Part shown: positions 5,928-13,269 of the stretch, one piece after another
How the letters are laid out: every line of letters starts with the position of its first letter
Position numbering within the stretch: the stretch's first letter is position 1
Source: Actinomycetota bacterium
GTDB lineage: Bacteria > Actinomycetota > Thermoleophilia > Gaiellales > Gaiellaceae
DNA: 15,739 nt
Direction: 5' to 3'
Assembly: GCA_013813345.1 (NCBI GenBank)
Contig: JACCRW010000106.1
Coordinates: 1 to 15,739 of the forward strand
Program-made: the position numbers and the translations under genes
Notes under the pieces: model-generated
Told to the model about the DNA's origin: nothing
Databases searched by the model: none
The model's input: the letters and a program-made list of their open reading frames with translations, nothing else

Positions 5928-6256
5928 CAGTCGTAGCCGAGCTCGGCGATGCGATCCTCGTCGAAGCCGAAGTAGTGCGCGAGCTCGTGGAGAACCGTGA
6001 TCCGGATCTCCTCCCGCAGCTCGATCGGATCGGGAAACTCCTCCTCCAACGGCCGCTGGTAGATCGCGATCCGATCCGGGAGCTGCCCGAAGTCGCCGCT
6101 GCCGCGCTCGGTCAGCGGGATTCCCTCGTAGAGACCGAAAAGGTCGGGATCGTCTGGGTGAGAGTCCTCGATCACGACCGCGACGTTCACGAGCGCCCGC
6201 GCCAGCTCCGGCGGGAGAGAGTCGAGCGCGGCTCGCACCTCGTCCTCGAAGGCCAT
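5927..6256 (-). CDS. Minimal zincin metallopeptidase-family protein
   Basis: 109 aa. The C-terminus carries HELAHYFGFDED (H90, E91, H94, D99), the HExxHxxGxxD zinc site of the small metallopeptidase family (formerly DUF1025), preceded by a PDRIAIYQRPLE strand and a REEIRITVLHE helix, both typical. The N-terminal third (MAFEDEVRAALDSLPPELA and VAVVIEDSHP) also fits. Full length for this family (110-140 aa), cytosolic, substrate unknown. Its ATG overlaps the rhomboid stop by one base and its stop overlaps the next ATG by one base, so translation of the three is likely coupled. Confidence 0.92.
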   Translation of the reverse strand: MAFEDEVRAALDSLPPELARALVNVAVVIEDSHPDDPDLFGLYEGIPLTERGSGDFGQLPDRIAIYQRPLEEEFPDPIELREEIRITVLHELAHYFGFDEDRIAELGYD

Positions 6257-6936
6257 CAGTGAGTCGGGCGGAGCGGCGGCCGGATCTGGACGAGCTTGAC
6301 CAGCAGGAAACCGAAGACGAACCCACCGACATGGGCGAAGAATGCGACGCCGCCGCCCTCCTCCGGGCTCTGGAGGGAGGCGCCGCCGGAGTAGAGCTGG
6401 AAGAGGAACCAGAGCCCGAGGAAGAGGAGCGCCGGGATCTCGCGCAGGATGAAGAAGATGATCGTCAGCACCTTCGCGCGCGGCAGGAGCAGCAAGTAGG
6501 CCCCGAGTACCGCCGAGACGGCGCCGCTCGCGCCGAGATTAGGGATCGCGGCCTCGGCATCGGTGCCGGTGCTGAGGGTGACGACCGTCTGAAGCGCGGT
6601 AGCCGCAAAGCCGCCGGCGAGGTAGAAGATCAGATACCGCACATGGCCGAGCGCGTCCTCGATGTTGTTCCCGAAGATCCAGAGGAAGAGCATGTTGCCG
6701 AGCAGGTGCTCCCAGCCACCGTGCATGAACATCGAGGTGAGCGCGGTCAGGGGCCAGTCCTCACCGGTGCGGGCGCACGAGTCGACGACTTCGCACGGCT
6801 GGTAGGCGAGCTCGCGGACGGAGCCCTCGAGGTCCGGAAGCTGGTAGAGAACCCAGACGAGCACGTTGACGAGGATCAAGGCCCAGGTGACGAAAGGACG
6901 CGATCGCGTCGGAACGTTGTCCCGGAGGGGCAGCAC
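6256..6936 (-). CDS. Rhomboid family intramembrane serine protease
   Basis: 226 aa. Six or so membrane helices: 17-33, 78-93, 100-120, 134-152, 157-180 and 198-216. The catalytic Ser is in GASG (S137) and the catalytic His in FFAHVGGF (H202), with the oxyanion HxxxN pair in HGGWEHLLGNM (H77, N81). The 61-69 loop WPLTALTSM precedes the HGG motif as in other rhomboids. It cleaves membrane proteins within the bilayer. The start is GTG (6936-6934), 37 bases from the divergent ferritin start. Its TGA overlaps the ATG of a soluble zincin, so the two proteases are made together. Two Cys (48, 54) in the first loop could form a disulfide outside. Confidence 0.95.
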   Translation of the reverse strand: MLPLRDNVPTRSRPFVTWALILVNVLVWVLYQLPDLEGSVRELAYQPCEVVDSCARTGEDWPLTALTSMFMHGGWEHLLGNMLFLWIFGNNIEDALGHVRYLIFYLAGGFAATALQTVVTLSTGTDAEAAIPNLGASGAVSAVLGAYLLLLPRAKVLTIIFFILREIPALLFLGLWFLFQLYSGGASLQSPEEGGGVAFFAHVGGFVFGFLLVKLVQIRPPLRPTH

Positions 6937-6973
6937 GGCGCGATGCTAACTGCCGCGGAGTAAGCTCAATCCC

Positions 6974-7501
6974 ATGGCGCGCCTGACCGAGGCGATCAAC
7001 GAGCAGATCGCGAACGAGTACGCCGCCTCGCAGCAGTATGTGGCGATCGCGGTGCACTGCGACGCGCTGACGCTGCCGCAGCTCGCCGGCCACTTCTACC
7101 GTCAGGCGGTCGAGGAGCGAAACCACGCGATGATGCTCGTCCAGTACCTCCTCGACGCGGACGACGACGTCGTAGTGCCCGGTGTCGCGGCGCCCCAGGC
7201 CGGGTTCGCGGATGTGGTCGAGCCCGTCCGGCTGGCGTTGGAGCAGGAGAAGCGCGTGACCGCGCAGATCTCCGCGCTCGTGCAGCTCGCTCGGGAGGAG
7301 ACGGAGCTCGTCGCCGAGCAGTTCCTCCACTGGTTCCTGCAGGAGCAGCGCGAGGAGATCGCCTCGATGTCGGCGCTCCTCGCCGTCTGCGAACGCTCGC
7401 GCGACAACGTGATGCTGATCGAGGACTACCTCGCCCGCGAGGCCGGCGGCGCGAACGCGCTCGAGGCCGGCGCCCCACCCGCCGCGGGCGGCGCGCTGTA
7501 G
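6974..7501 (+). CDS. Ferritin (non-haem iron-storage protein)
   Basis: 175 aa, normal length. A four-helix bundle with the ferroxidase ligands: E15 (NEQIANEYAASQQY), E48 and H51 (EERNHAMM), E90/E92 (LALEQEKRV) and Q125/E128 (FLQEQREE). This is the prokaryotic ferritin pattern; the haem-binding Met of bacterioferritin is not evident. It oxidises Fe(II) and stores it as mineral in the 24-mer shell in the cytosol. The last ~20 residues (GGANALEAGAPPAAGGAL) are Gly/Ala-rich and probably disordered. ATG 6974 has only a weak, distant ggag at 6957-6960. Transcribed alone, divergent from the rhomboid gene. Confidence 0.95.
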   Translation: MARLTEAINEQIANEYAASQQYVAIAVHCDALTLPQLAGHFYRQAVEERNHAMMLVQYLLDADDDVVVPGVAAPQAGFADVVEPVRLALEQEKRVTAQISALVQLAREETELVAEQFLHWFLQEQREEIASMSALLAVCERSRDNVMLIEDYLAREAGGANALEAGAPPAAGGAL

Positions 7502-7555
7502 GCGAGCGTCACGAAGGTCGCTTCGAGCCGCTTCGGGATCGATCGTTACTGAGAC

Positions 7556-7591
7556 GGTTGCAGACTCGGTTACAGACAAGGTCGCAGAGAC
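7556..7591. repeat. Three tandem 12-bp imperfect repeats between convergent genes
   Basis: ggttgcagactc (7556-7567), ggttacagacaa (7568-7579) and ggtcgcagagac (7580-7591) stand head to tail in the 150-bp gap between the ferritin stop and the peptidase stop. Common core GGTTRCAGA. The rest of the gap shows only a short hairpin (7512-7525) without a T-run; I see no gene there. Confidence 0.5.
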
Positions 7592-7651
7592 GCGGGGCTG
7601 ATTCGTGACGAAGTCGGCGCCGTTCTGTTGCGAACGCGGCGGCGAGAGCTG

Positions 7652-9151
7652 CTAGGCGAACGAGGGCAGTGCGGTGCGGATCTTGTCCGCAACCGCGTCC
7701 AGCTCGATCGGGGCGCCGGTCACGTCCTTCAGCAGCTCGTCCGCGGTCGGCTGCTGGCCGAGCTCCCATAGCTCCTTCAGTAGCGACCCGGCCTCGCGCC
7801 GCGTGAACCAGTCGCTTCCGTACTCCTCGCGCAGGAACGTCGAGAGCTGCGCCTCGAATGCCCACGAGCGGAGGTACGAGGTGCAGTAGTAGCCGGAATC
7901 GATATCGGCGAGGTAGTCCGTGGGGCTGGGCTCGATCTTGACGGCGTCCCCGAGCAGCTCGACGTACCGGCTGCGCATCGTGGTCGGGTCGGCCGCCGCA
8001 TGGAATTCGACCTCGTAGAGCAGCTTCGCCGAGTAGCGGCGCACGAAGAAGAGCAGGTTGACCGCGGCCTCGGCCGCGAACTCCTGCGGCTTCGGGAAGC
8101 TGAGCATCCGCGTCAGCCAGCTCTGGTCGCCGACGAGATGCTCGAGCAGCATCGCCCAGCCCTCGGTGACGGCGTTGTCGCCGAGCCGCTTCTCCTCCAT
8201 CTTCAGGTCGGGCGAGGTGAAGGCGAAGTGCTCGGTGTGCCCCGCCTCGTGGAAGAGCGCTCGCCAATCGTCCGGGCCGCCCATCGGCTGGATCACGAGC
8301 ATCACCTTGCCGGGCACCTCGATCGGCGCGCAGAACGCGCGCGGCGTCTTCGTCGGGCGAGCCTCGACGTCGAGGTGGACGTTCGCCTGCGCGTCGAGAT
8401 CGATGCCGAGGTTCGCGAGAGTGCCGCGGAGCGCCGGCAGCATCCGGTCGGCCGGGAAGGCCGCGTCCCAGCTCGAGCCGCGGAAGAAGCGTGCGAGGTC
8501 GTAGCGCTCGGCCTCAGCGAGACCGACGCCGACCTGCTCTCTAAGTGTCCGATCCATCGAGTCCTCGTAGAGCCGATCCGTCTGGTCGAGGAACGCGCGG
8601 CACTGGGCTACAAGCCCGTCGAGCTCGAGCGCCAGCCGGTCGCGGTAGAGCAGGTGGTAGTTCGGCGCCCCGAGTTCCGGCACTGCGCGCTGCGTCGTCT
8701 CCACAGCGTCGACGTGGATTGGATTCAACTGCGACTCGGTCAGCTCGTTCCGCATCGACTCGAGCCGCGCTCGGACGGCCCGATCGGGCTCGTTCGCGAT
8801 CGTCGGCTTCAGCATCCGGTAGCCGATCGTCTCGCCGTTGTGGGCGACCTCGAGTGTCGCCTCCAGCTCGGCGATCCGCTCCGCGTGCCCGCGGGTCAGC
8901 TCGCCGAGATAGCCCTCGCAGCCGAAGCGGAAGAGCTCGAGATTCTCGCGACCGTCGACCGCCGAGCCGACGCGCTTGACGGTCTCGAGATCGGTCAGAT
9001 CGGCGTGCCGTTCGTAGATCGCGCGCAGCTCGAAATCGGGCTTGTGACCCGCGTAGTGGAGGTAGTACTCCTCGTCGAGCTCGGCGAGGAACCGATCGGC
9101 GCCGCTTCTGTAGTCGTCGAGCTCGCGCTCGCTGAGAGCCTCCGTCGTCAC
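7652..9151 (-). CDS. M3-like metallopeptidase (oligoendopeptidase-type)
   Basis: 499 aa. The zinc site is FHEAGHTEH (H301, E302, H305) with the third ligand E330 in AVTEGWAM, a spacing typical of gluzincins with a mostly helical fold such as the M3 family. Upstream is a long helical N-terminal half, then VEARPTKTPRAFCAPIEVPG and the LVIQPMGGPDDW loop before the active-site helix. The C-terminus has the YYCTSYLRSWAFEAQL segment often seen in M3-like peptidases. No signal peptide, so a cytosolic oligopeptidase. I placed the start at GTG 9151-9149, since a longer frame to 9223 would overlap the divergent YjbQ gene by 53 bases. M32 and other HExxH families are less likely. Confidence 0.88.
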   Translation of the reverse strand: MTTEALSERELDDYRSGADRFLAELDEEYYLHYAGHKPDFELRAIYERHADLTDLETVKRVGSAVDGRENLELFRFGCEGYLGELTRGHAERIAELEATLEVAHNGETIGYRMLKPTIANEPDRAVRARLESMRNELTESQLNPIHVDAVETTQRAVPELGAPNYHLLYRDRLALELDGLVAQCRAFLDQTDRLYEDSMDRTLREQVGVGLAEAERYDLARFFRGSSWDAAFPADRMLPALRGTLANLGIDLDAQANVHLDVEARPTKTPRAFCAPIEVPGKVMLVIQPMGGPDDWRALFHEAGHTEHFAFTSPDLKMEEKRLGDNAVTEGWAMLLEHLVGDQSWLTRMLSFPKPQEFAAEAAVNLLFFVRRYSAKLLYEVEFHAAADPTTMRSRYVELLGDAVKIEPSPTDYLADIDSGYYCTSYLRSWAFEAQLSTFLREEYGSDWFTRREAGSLLKELWELGQQPTADELLKDVTGAPIELDAVADKIRTALPSFA

Positions 9152-9170
9152 GCGACCTAGGATACGCGCC

Positions 9171-9569
9171 GTGCGCGAGTTCACCGTCACCACGCAGCGG
9201 CGCAGCCAGCTCGTGGACATCACCGAGCTCGTCAGGGCGGCCGCAGCCCCGCTCGACGGTGCCTCTGCGGCGCTCGTCTACGTGCCGCACACGACCGCGG
9301 GGGTCACGATCAACGAGCACGCCGATCCGGCGGTGGCACGCGATTTCGAGACGGCGCTCGAGCGGATCGTCTCCGAGGAGTGGCCGTGGGAGCACATCGA
9401 GGAGGGCGAGGAGAACGCTCCAACTCACATCCGTGCGGCGTTCATGGGCTCCGATGCGCTCGTGCCGGTCCGAGACGGGACGCTGGCACTCGGCACCTGG
9501 CAGGGAATCTTCCTCTGCGAGTTCGACGGGCCTCGGGAACGAACCGTCTACGTGACGATCTTGCGTTGA
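9171..9569 (+). CDS. YjbQ/UPF0047 family protein
   Basis: 132 aa, full length for this compact family. Conserved stretches: YVPHTTAGVTINEHADP (residues 37-53, H40 and H50 conserved), THIRAAFMG near residue 86, and the closing GTLALGTWQGIFLCEFDGPR. YjbQ proteins are known as weak thiamine-phosphate synthases (secondary enzyme) and have been linked to other roles; the physiological reaction here is uncertain. Starts at GTG 9171, 19 bases from the divergent peptidase start, with a weak agga at 9158-9161. Its TGA overlaps the TTG of the ABC ATPase gene, so the transporter is translationally coupled to it. Confidence 0.92.
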   Translation: MREFTVTTQRRSQLVDITELVRAAAAPLDGASAALVYVPHTTAGVTINEHADPAVARDFETALERIVSEEWPWEHIEEGEENAPTHIRAAFMGSDALVPVRDGTLALGTWQGIFLCEFDGPRERTVYVTILR

Positions 9570-10453
9570 TCGAGGTCGCGAGCCTCAGCAAGCGCTTCGG
9601 CAAGACGCAGGCCGTCTCCGACCTGAGCTTCCGCGTCGAGCCCGGCACGATCACCGGCTTCCTCGGCCCGAACGGGGCCGGCAAGTCGACCACGCTGCGC
9701 TCGGTGCTCGGGCTCGTCCACCCTGACGCCGGCGGCGCGACCGTGCTCGGCGTCCCCTACCGCGAGCTCGACCGGCCGCTCCATCGCGTCGGCGCCGTGC
9801 TCGAGGCGAGCGAGGTTCATCCCGGCCGCTCCGGCCGCAATCACCTGCGCGTGCTCGCCGCCGCGGCGGGCATCCCTCGGTCGCGAGTCGAGGAGGTGCT
9901 CGCCCTCGTCGAGCTGAGTACCGCGGCGAAGCGCAGGGTCAAGGGCTATTCGCTCGGGATGCGCCAGCGGCTGGGGCTCGCGACGGCGCTCCTCGGCGAC
10001 CCCGAGGTGCTCGTGCTCGACGAGCCTGCGAACGGTCTCGATCCGGCGGGAGTCCGGTGGCTGCGAGACCTGCTGCGCTCGCTGGCGGCCGAGGGCCGGA
10101 CGATCCTCGTCTCGAGCCACGTGCTCGCCGAGGTCGCGCAGACGGTCGACCGGGTCGTGATCATCCACCGCGGCGCGCTCGTGCAACAGGCGTCGATCGC
10201 GGAGGTGCTCGCCGGCGCCCAGGGGGCAACGCGCGTCCGCAGCCCGGATGCGCAGAGGCTTCGCGAGCTCATCGCGGCGCAAGGAGGCACCGTCACCGAT
10301 GTCGACGATCGAACCTTCGCGACCGATCTGCCGCCCGAGCGCATCGGCAAGGTCGCCGCGGCCAACGGAATCGTCCTCCACGAGCTCACCGTGGAGCGCG
10401 CGACCCTCGAGGAGGTCTTCCTCGAGCTGACCGCCGGGGAGACGACGCAATGA
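9566..10453 (+). CDS. ABC transporter ATP-binding protein
   Basis: 295 aa (residues numbered from the TTG). Walker A GPNGAGKST (34-42), signature YSLGMRQR (128-135), Walker B VLVLDEP with D152-E153, D-loop GLDP and switch H185 (SSHVL). The Arg-containing SLGMRQR signature and the 80-residue C-terminal extension (ending LTVERATLEEVFLELT) are typical of DRA/CcmA-like exporter subunits in two-gene ABC-2 systems. It energises the permease encoded next door. The start is a TTG (9566) whose TTGA overlaps the YjbQ stop; upstream in-frame codons run inside that gene. The stop overlaps the permease ATG (ATGA). Substrate unknown. Confidence 0.94.
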   Translation: MIEVASLSKRFGKTQAVSDLSFRVEPGTITGFLGPNGAGKSTTLRSVLGLVHPDAGGATVLGVPYRELDRPLHRVGAVLEASEVHPGRSGRNHLRVLAAAAGIPRSRVEEVLALVELSTAAKRRVKGYSLGMRQRLGLATALLGDPEVLVLDEPANGLDPAGVRWLRDLLRSLAAEGRTILVSSHVLAEVAQTVDRVVIIHRGALVQQASIAEVLAGAQGATRVRSPDAQRLRELIAAQGGTVTDVDDRTFATDLPPERIGKVAAANGIVLHELTVERATLEEVFLELTAGETTQ

Positions 10454-11199
10454 CGGCGTTGGTTCGCTCGGAGCTCCTGAAAGTGCGCACGATCCGCTCG
10501 TGGTGGGCCTACCTGATCGTGATCGTGGCGTTCACCGGGCTTGCCGTGGCGGCCCAGATCGGATCTACCGATGGCGGCGACCGCGGCACCGTCGACTTCC
10601 AGTCCGACCTCGTGGAGACCGCCGGAATCGCGCTGCTGCTGGCGATCATCCTCGGGATCACGATCATGACGACCGAGTTCCGCTTCGGAACGGTGACGCC
10701 GACATTCCTCGTTGCGCCGGCGCGCGAGCTCGTGATCGCGGCGAAGGCGATTGCGGCGGCCGTGCTCGCGATCGGGTTCGCGCTCCTCGCGCTGCTCGTG
10801 GTGGCGGTGGTTGCCCTGCCGTGGCTCGCGAGCGTCGGCGCCGAGACGCATCTACTCGACGGTGAGATCGGCACGGGTGCGGCTCAGCAGATTCTGTCGG
10901 TGGTGCTCTGGGCTCTCATGGGCGTTGCGATCGGCGCCGTCGTGCAGAGCCAGGTGGCTGCGCTCGTGGGAACTCTCGTCTGGATCTTCCTCGGCGAGAC
11001 GCTCCTGATCGGTCTGTTCGGGCTGCTCGACATCGACGGCGCAGCTGCGTACCTGCCGTTCCAGGCGCTCGATGCTGCCGACGGATCGGGCGGGGGCGAG
11101 CTGCTCTCGTACTGGCCCGGTGTCGCGGTCTCGCTCGGCTGGATCGCGCTTCTCGGCGCGGTCGGCGTAGCGCGCACCAGGCGCCGCGACATCACCTGA
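10450..11199 (+). CDS. ABC-2 type permease subunit
   Basis: 249 aa with about six membrane helices: residues 20-36, 60-75, 93-115, 148-164, 168-190 and 223-241. The amphipathic N-terminal coupling helix (VRSELLKVRTIRSWW) and the TTEFRFGTVTPTFLVAP loop after helix 2 are typical of the ABC-2/DrrB-like permeases. It should form an exporter with the overlapping ATPase for a lipid, drug or polymer; no substrate evidence. ATG 10450 overlaps the ATPase stop by four bases (ATGA). Confidence 0.93.
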   Translation: MTALVRSELLKVRTIRSWWAYLIVIVAFTGLAVAAQIGSTDGGDRGTVDFQSDLVETAGIALLLAIILGITIMTTEFRFGTVTPTFLVAPARELVIAAKAIAAAVLAIGFALLALLVVAVVALPWLASVGAETHLLDGEIGTGAAQQILSVVLWALMGVAIGAVVQSQVAALVGTLVWIFLGETLLIGLFGLLDIDGAAAYLPFQALDAADGSGGGELLSYWPGVAVSLGWIALLGAVGVARTRRRDIT

Positions 11200-11215
11200 G
11201 CGCTACCCTCGGGCG

Positions 11216-12583
11216 ATGGCCGCGCCGGTGAAGCTGCACGAGGAGATCGAGCTCCAGGTCGACTCCCTCGCCTACGGCGGCAACGGGGTTGCTCGCCTGA
11301 ACGGTTTCGTCGTGTTCGTTCGGCGCGGACTGCCCGGCGACCGGGTGCGGGCGCGCGTGACGAAGGTGAAGCGCGGCTTCGCCGAGGCGCTCGCGACCGA
11401 GGTGCTGGAGCCCTCGGCCCAGCGCGTCGAGGCGCCGTGCGCCCACTATCCCGCCTGCGGCGGCTGTCGCTTCCAGGATCTCGACTACACCGCCCAGGTC
11501 GCGGCGAAGGAGGCGCAGGTGCGCGATTCGCTCGTCCGGATCGGCGGCCTACCGGACCCTCCGCTCGAGCCGATCCTGCCCGCAGCCTCACCCTTCTTCT
11601 ACCGGAACAAGCTCGAGTACTCGTTCACTCAGACGCCATCTGGCCCTGCGCTCGGCTTCCACAAGGCGGGTCGCTGGGACGAGGTGCTCGAGGTCGAGAA
11701 GTGCTGGCTCACGACCGACCTCGGCAACGCGATCCGGAACGCTGTTCGCGACTGGGCGCGCGAGGAGGGGCTCGTCGCGTACGACCAGGCCGAGCACACG
11801 GGCTACCTCCGGCACCTCGTCCTACGCGAGGGTCGCAACACGGGGCAGGTGCTCGCGATGCTCGTGACCCACAAGGGCGAGAAGTTCGAGCGCGACTACT
11901 TCGTCGAGGTCTTGCGCCGCTTCCCTGAGGTGCGCTCGATCCACTGGGCGATCAACGACACGCTCTCCGAGGTGACGAATCTGCCCTCGACGCTCCTCTG
12001 GGGGGAGGAGGCGATCGAGGAGGAGCTCCTCGGCCTGCGCTTCCGGATCCGGCCGAACGCGTTCCTGCAGACGAACACAGAGATGGCCGAGCAGCTCTAC
12101 GCACTCGCGATCGAGTACGCGGGCCTAACGGGGAGCGAGACGGTCTTCGACCTCTATTGCGGAACCGGCACGATCGGGCTCGCGATGGCGAAGGATGCGC
12201 TCAGCGTCTGGGGGGTCGAGATCTCCGAGGAGTCGGTCGCCTGCGCGCTCGAGAACGCGGATCTGAACGAGATCTCGAACGCGGCCTTCTTCGCAGGGAA
12301 CGTCGGTCAGTCGATCGAGGAGCTCGTCGAGCGGGCGGGGTCGCCCGACGTCGTCGTCGTCGACCCGCCGCGGGCGGGGCTCGCCGGCAAGGCGCTGAAG
12401 CGAACGGGCGCGCTCGCCGCCTCGCGGATCGTCTACGTCTCCTGCAACCCGACGACGCTCGCCTCTGACGTCAAAATCCTCCGGCAGGAGCACGGGTACG
12501 AGCTGATCCGTGCCCGCGCCGTCGACATGTTCCCGCACACGCCGCATGTCGAGACGGTGGCGCTGCTCACCCAGGTCGCCTAG
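11216..12583 (+). CDS. Class I SAM-dependent 23S rRNA/tRNA (uracil-C5)-methyltransferase, RlmD/TrmA-like
   Basis: 455 aa. The N-terminal TRAM domain (about residues 9-64: LQVDSLAYGGNGVARLNGFV) is followed by the Fe-S cluster cysteines C75, C81, C84 (CAHYPACGGCRFQ) and C163 (EVEKCWL). Then comes the catalytic domain: FLQTNTEMAEQLY, motif I FDLYCGTGTIGLA, VVVDPPRAGL and the nucleophile C410 in VYVSCNPTTLASDV. These are all the hallmarks of the RumA/TrmA family that methylates uridine C5 in RNA; it keeps the 4Fe-4S cysteines, so RlmD/RlmCD-like. Which site cannot be told from sequence. Starts 16 bases after the permease stop with no strong ribosome site; it may be an independent gene. Confidence 0.95.
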   Translation: MAAPVKLHEEIELQVDSLAYGGNGVARLNGFVVFVRRGLPGDRVRARVTKVKRGFAEALATEVLEPSAQRVEAPCAHYPACGGCRFQDLDYTAQVAAKEAQVRDSLVRIGGLPDPPLEPILPAASPFFYRNKLEYSFTQTPSGPALGFHKAGRWDEVLEVEKCWLTTDLGNAIRNAVRDWAREEGLVAYDQAEHTGYLRHLVLREGRNTGQVLAMLVTHKGEKFERDYFVEVLRRFPEVRSIHWAINDTLSEVTNLPSTLLWGEEAIEEELLGLRFRIRPNAFLQTNTEMAEQLYALAIEYAGLTGSETVFDLYCGTGTIGLAMAKDALSVWGVEISEESVACALENADLNEISNAAFFAGNVGQSIEELVERAGSPDVVVVDPPRAGLAGKALKRTGALAASRIVYVSCNPTTLASDVKILRQEHGYELIRARAVDMFPHTPHVETVALLTQVA

Positions 12584-12593
12584 CAACAGACTG

Positions 12594-12986
12594 TTACGAG
12601 GCGCTGACGACGCGGACGCGTGGGAAGCGCGCCCACCGGCGGTCCGCGGTCAGCACGACATCGGCTTCGAAGATCTCGCCGCATGCGATCACGAGCGCGT
12701 CCGGGAGCCGCAGGGCGTTCGATCGAGCTCGCAACCTGGCCGCCTCCTCCGCGATCTCTTGGCCGATGGGGGCGAGGATGAGTCCGAGACGCTCGACGGA
12801 CTCGCGAGCTTGACCTATCGCTCCGGCCCGTGCGGCGTCCACCAGATACTCGGAGTACGCGGAGGTCGGGAGTCGCAGCTCGTCGTCGACGTGCCCCCTC
12901 ACGGCCTCCGACGCGGGCTCGTGCAATGTGTCCGCTGGATCGAGATGCGCAATTAGGACGCTCGCGTCGAGGACGATCAGCGCCAT
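12594..12986 (-). CDS. vapC: PIN-domain toxin (VapC-like ribonuclease)
   Basis: 130 aa, normal for VapC. The four acidic residues of the PIN active site are present: D7 (VLDASVLI), E46 (TSAYSEYLVD), D96 (LRLPDALVIA) and D115 (VVLTADRRW). VapC proteins are Mg-dependent RNases that cut tRNA or rRNA when freed from their antitoxin. The ATG at 12986-12984 overlaps the end of the VapB-like gene by 10 bases, so the antitoxin is translated first and coupled. It converges with the methyltransferase, with 10 bases between the stops. Confidence 0.92.
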   Translation of the reverse strand: MALIVLDASVLIAHLDPADTLHEPASEAVRGHVDDELRLPTSAYSEYLVDAARAGAIGQARESVERLGLILAPIGQEIAEEAARLRARSNALRLPDALVIACGEIFEADVVLTADRRWARFPRVRVVSAS

Positions 12987-13243
12987 TCGTCGCGGAGACG
13001 ATCGAGGGAGCCGGGCCCCCAGACGCCCCTCATGCTCCCTGCGGTCTCCTCGATTGCGCGCAGGCGATCGGCCCGATCCACCGCCCGGGCCAGGACGATC
13101 CGACCTGCGCCGTCGACTTCCACCCTGAGCTCGTCCCCCGGCCCGACGCCCGTTTGCTCGAGCACGTGCAGCGGGATCGTGACCTGGCGCTTACTCGAGA
13201 CTCGCGTGAATCCTCGCCGTCTCGTGGGCTTTACTCGTTTCAT
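12977..13243 (-). CDS. vapB: AbrB/MazE-type antitoxin (VapB-like)
   Basis: 88 aa. Residues 12-55 are the swapped-hairpin AbrB domain (FTRVSSKRQVTIPLHVLEQ, then GVGPGDELRVEVDGAGRIVL), a DNA-binding dimer that usually autoregulates its operon. The C-terminal tail (DRLRAIEETAGSMRGVWGPG, then SLDRLRDEWR) would bind and neutralise the PIN toxin. The start is ATG 13243-13241; an upstream open frame continues into the membrane-protein gene but overlaps it entirely. A TTGACT 4 bases before the ATG looks like a -35 but has no fitting -10. The vapC ATG lies inside its last codons. Confidence 0.9.
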   Translation of the reverse strand: MKRVKPTRRRGFTRVSSKRQVTIPLHVLEQTGVGPGDELRVEVDGAGRIVLARAVDRADRLRAIEETAGSMRGVWGPGSLDRLRDEWR

Positions 13244-13269
13244 CTGAGTCAAGCTTAGCAGCGTGCGTC

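Noticed and set aside
7512..7525. Short hairpin cgaag-gtcg-cttcg after the ferritin gene
   Set aside because: Only five pairs and no T-run; not a convincing terminator.
8000..9160. 386-codon plus-strand frame opposite the peptidase
   Set aside because: Antisense shadow of a gene with clear zinc-site motifs; composition Arg/Glu/Val-biased with no domain.
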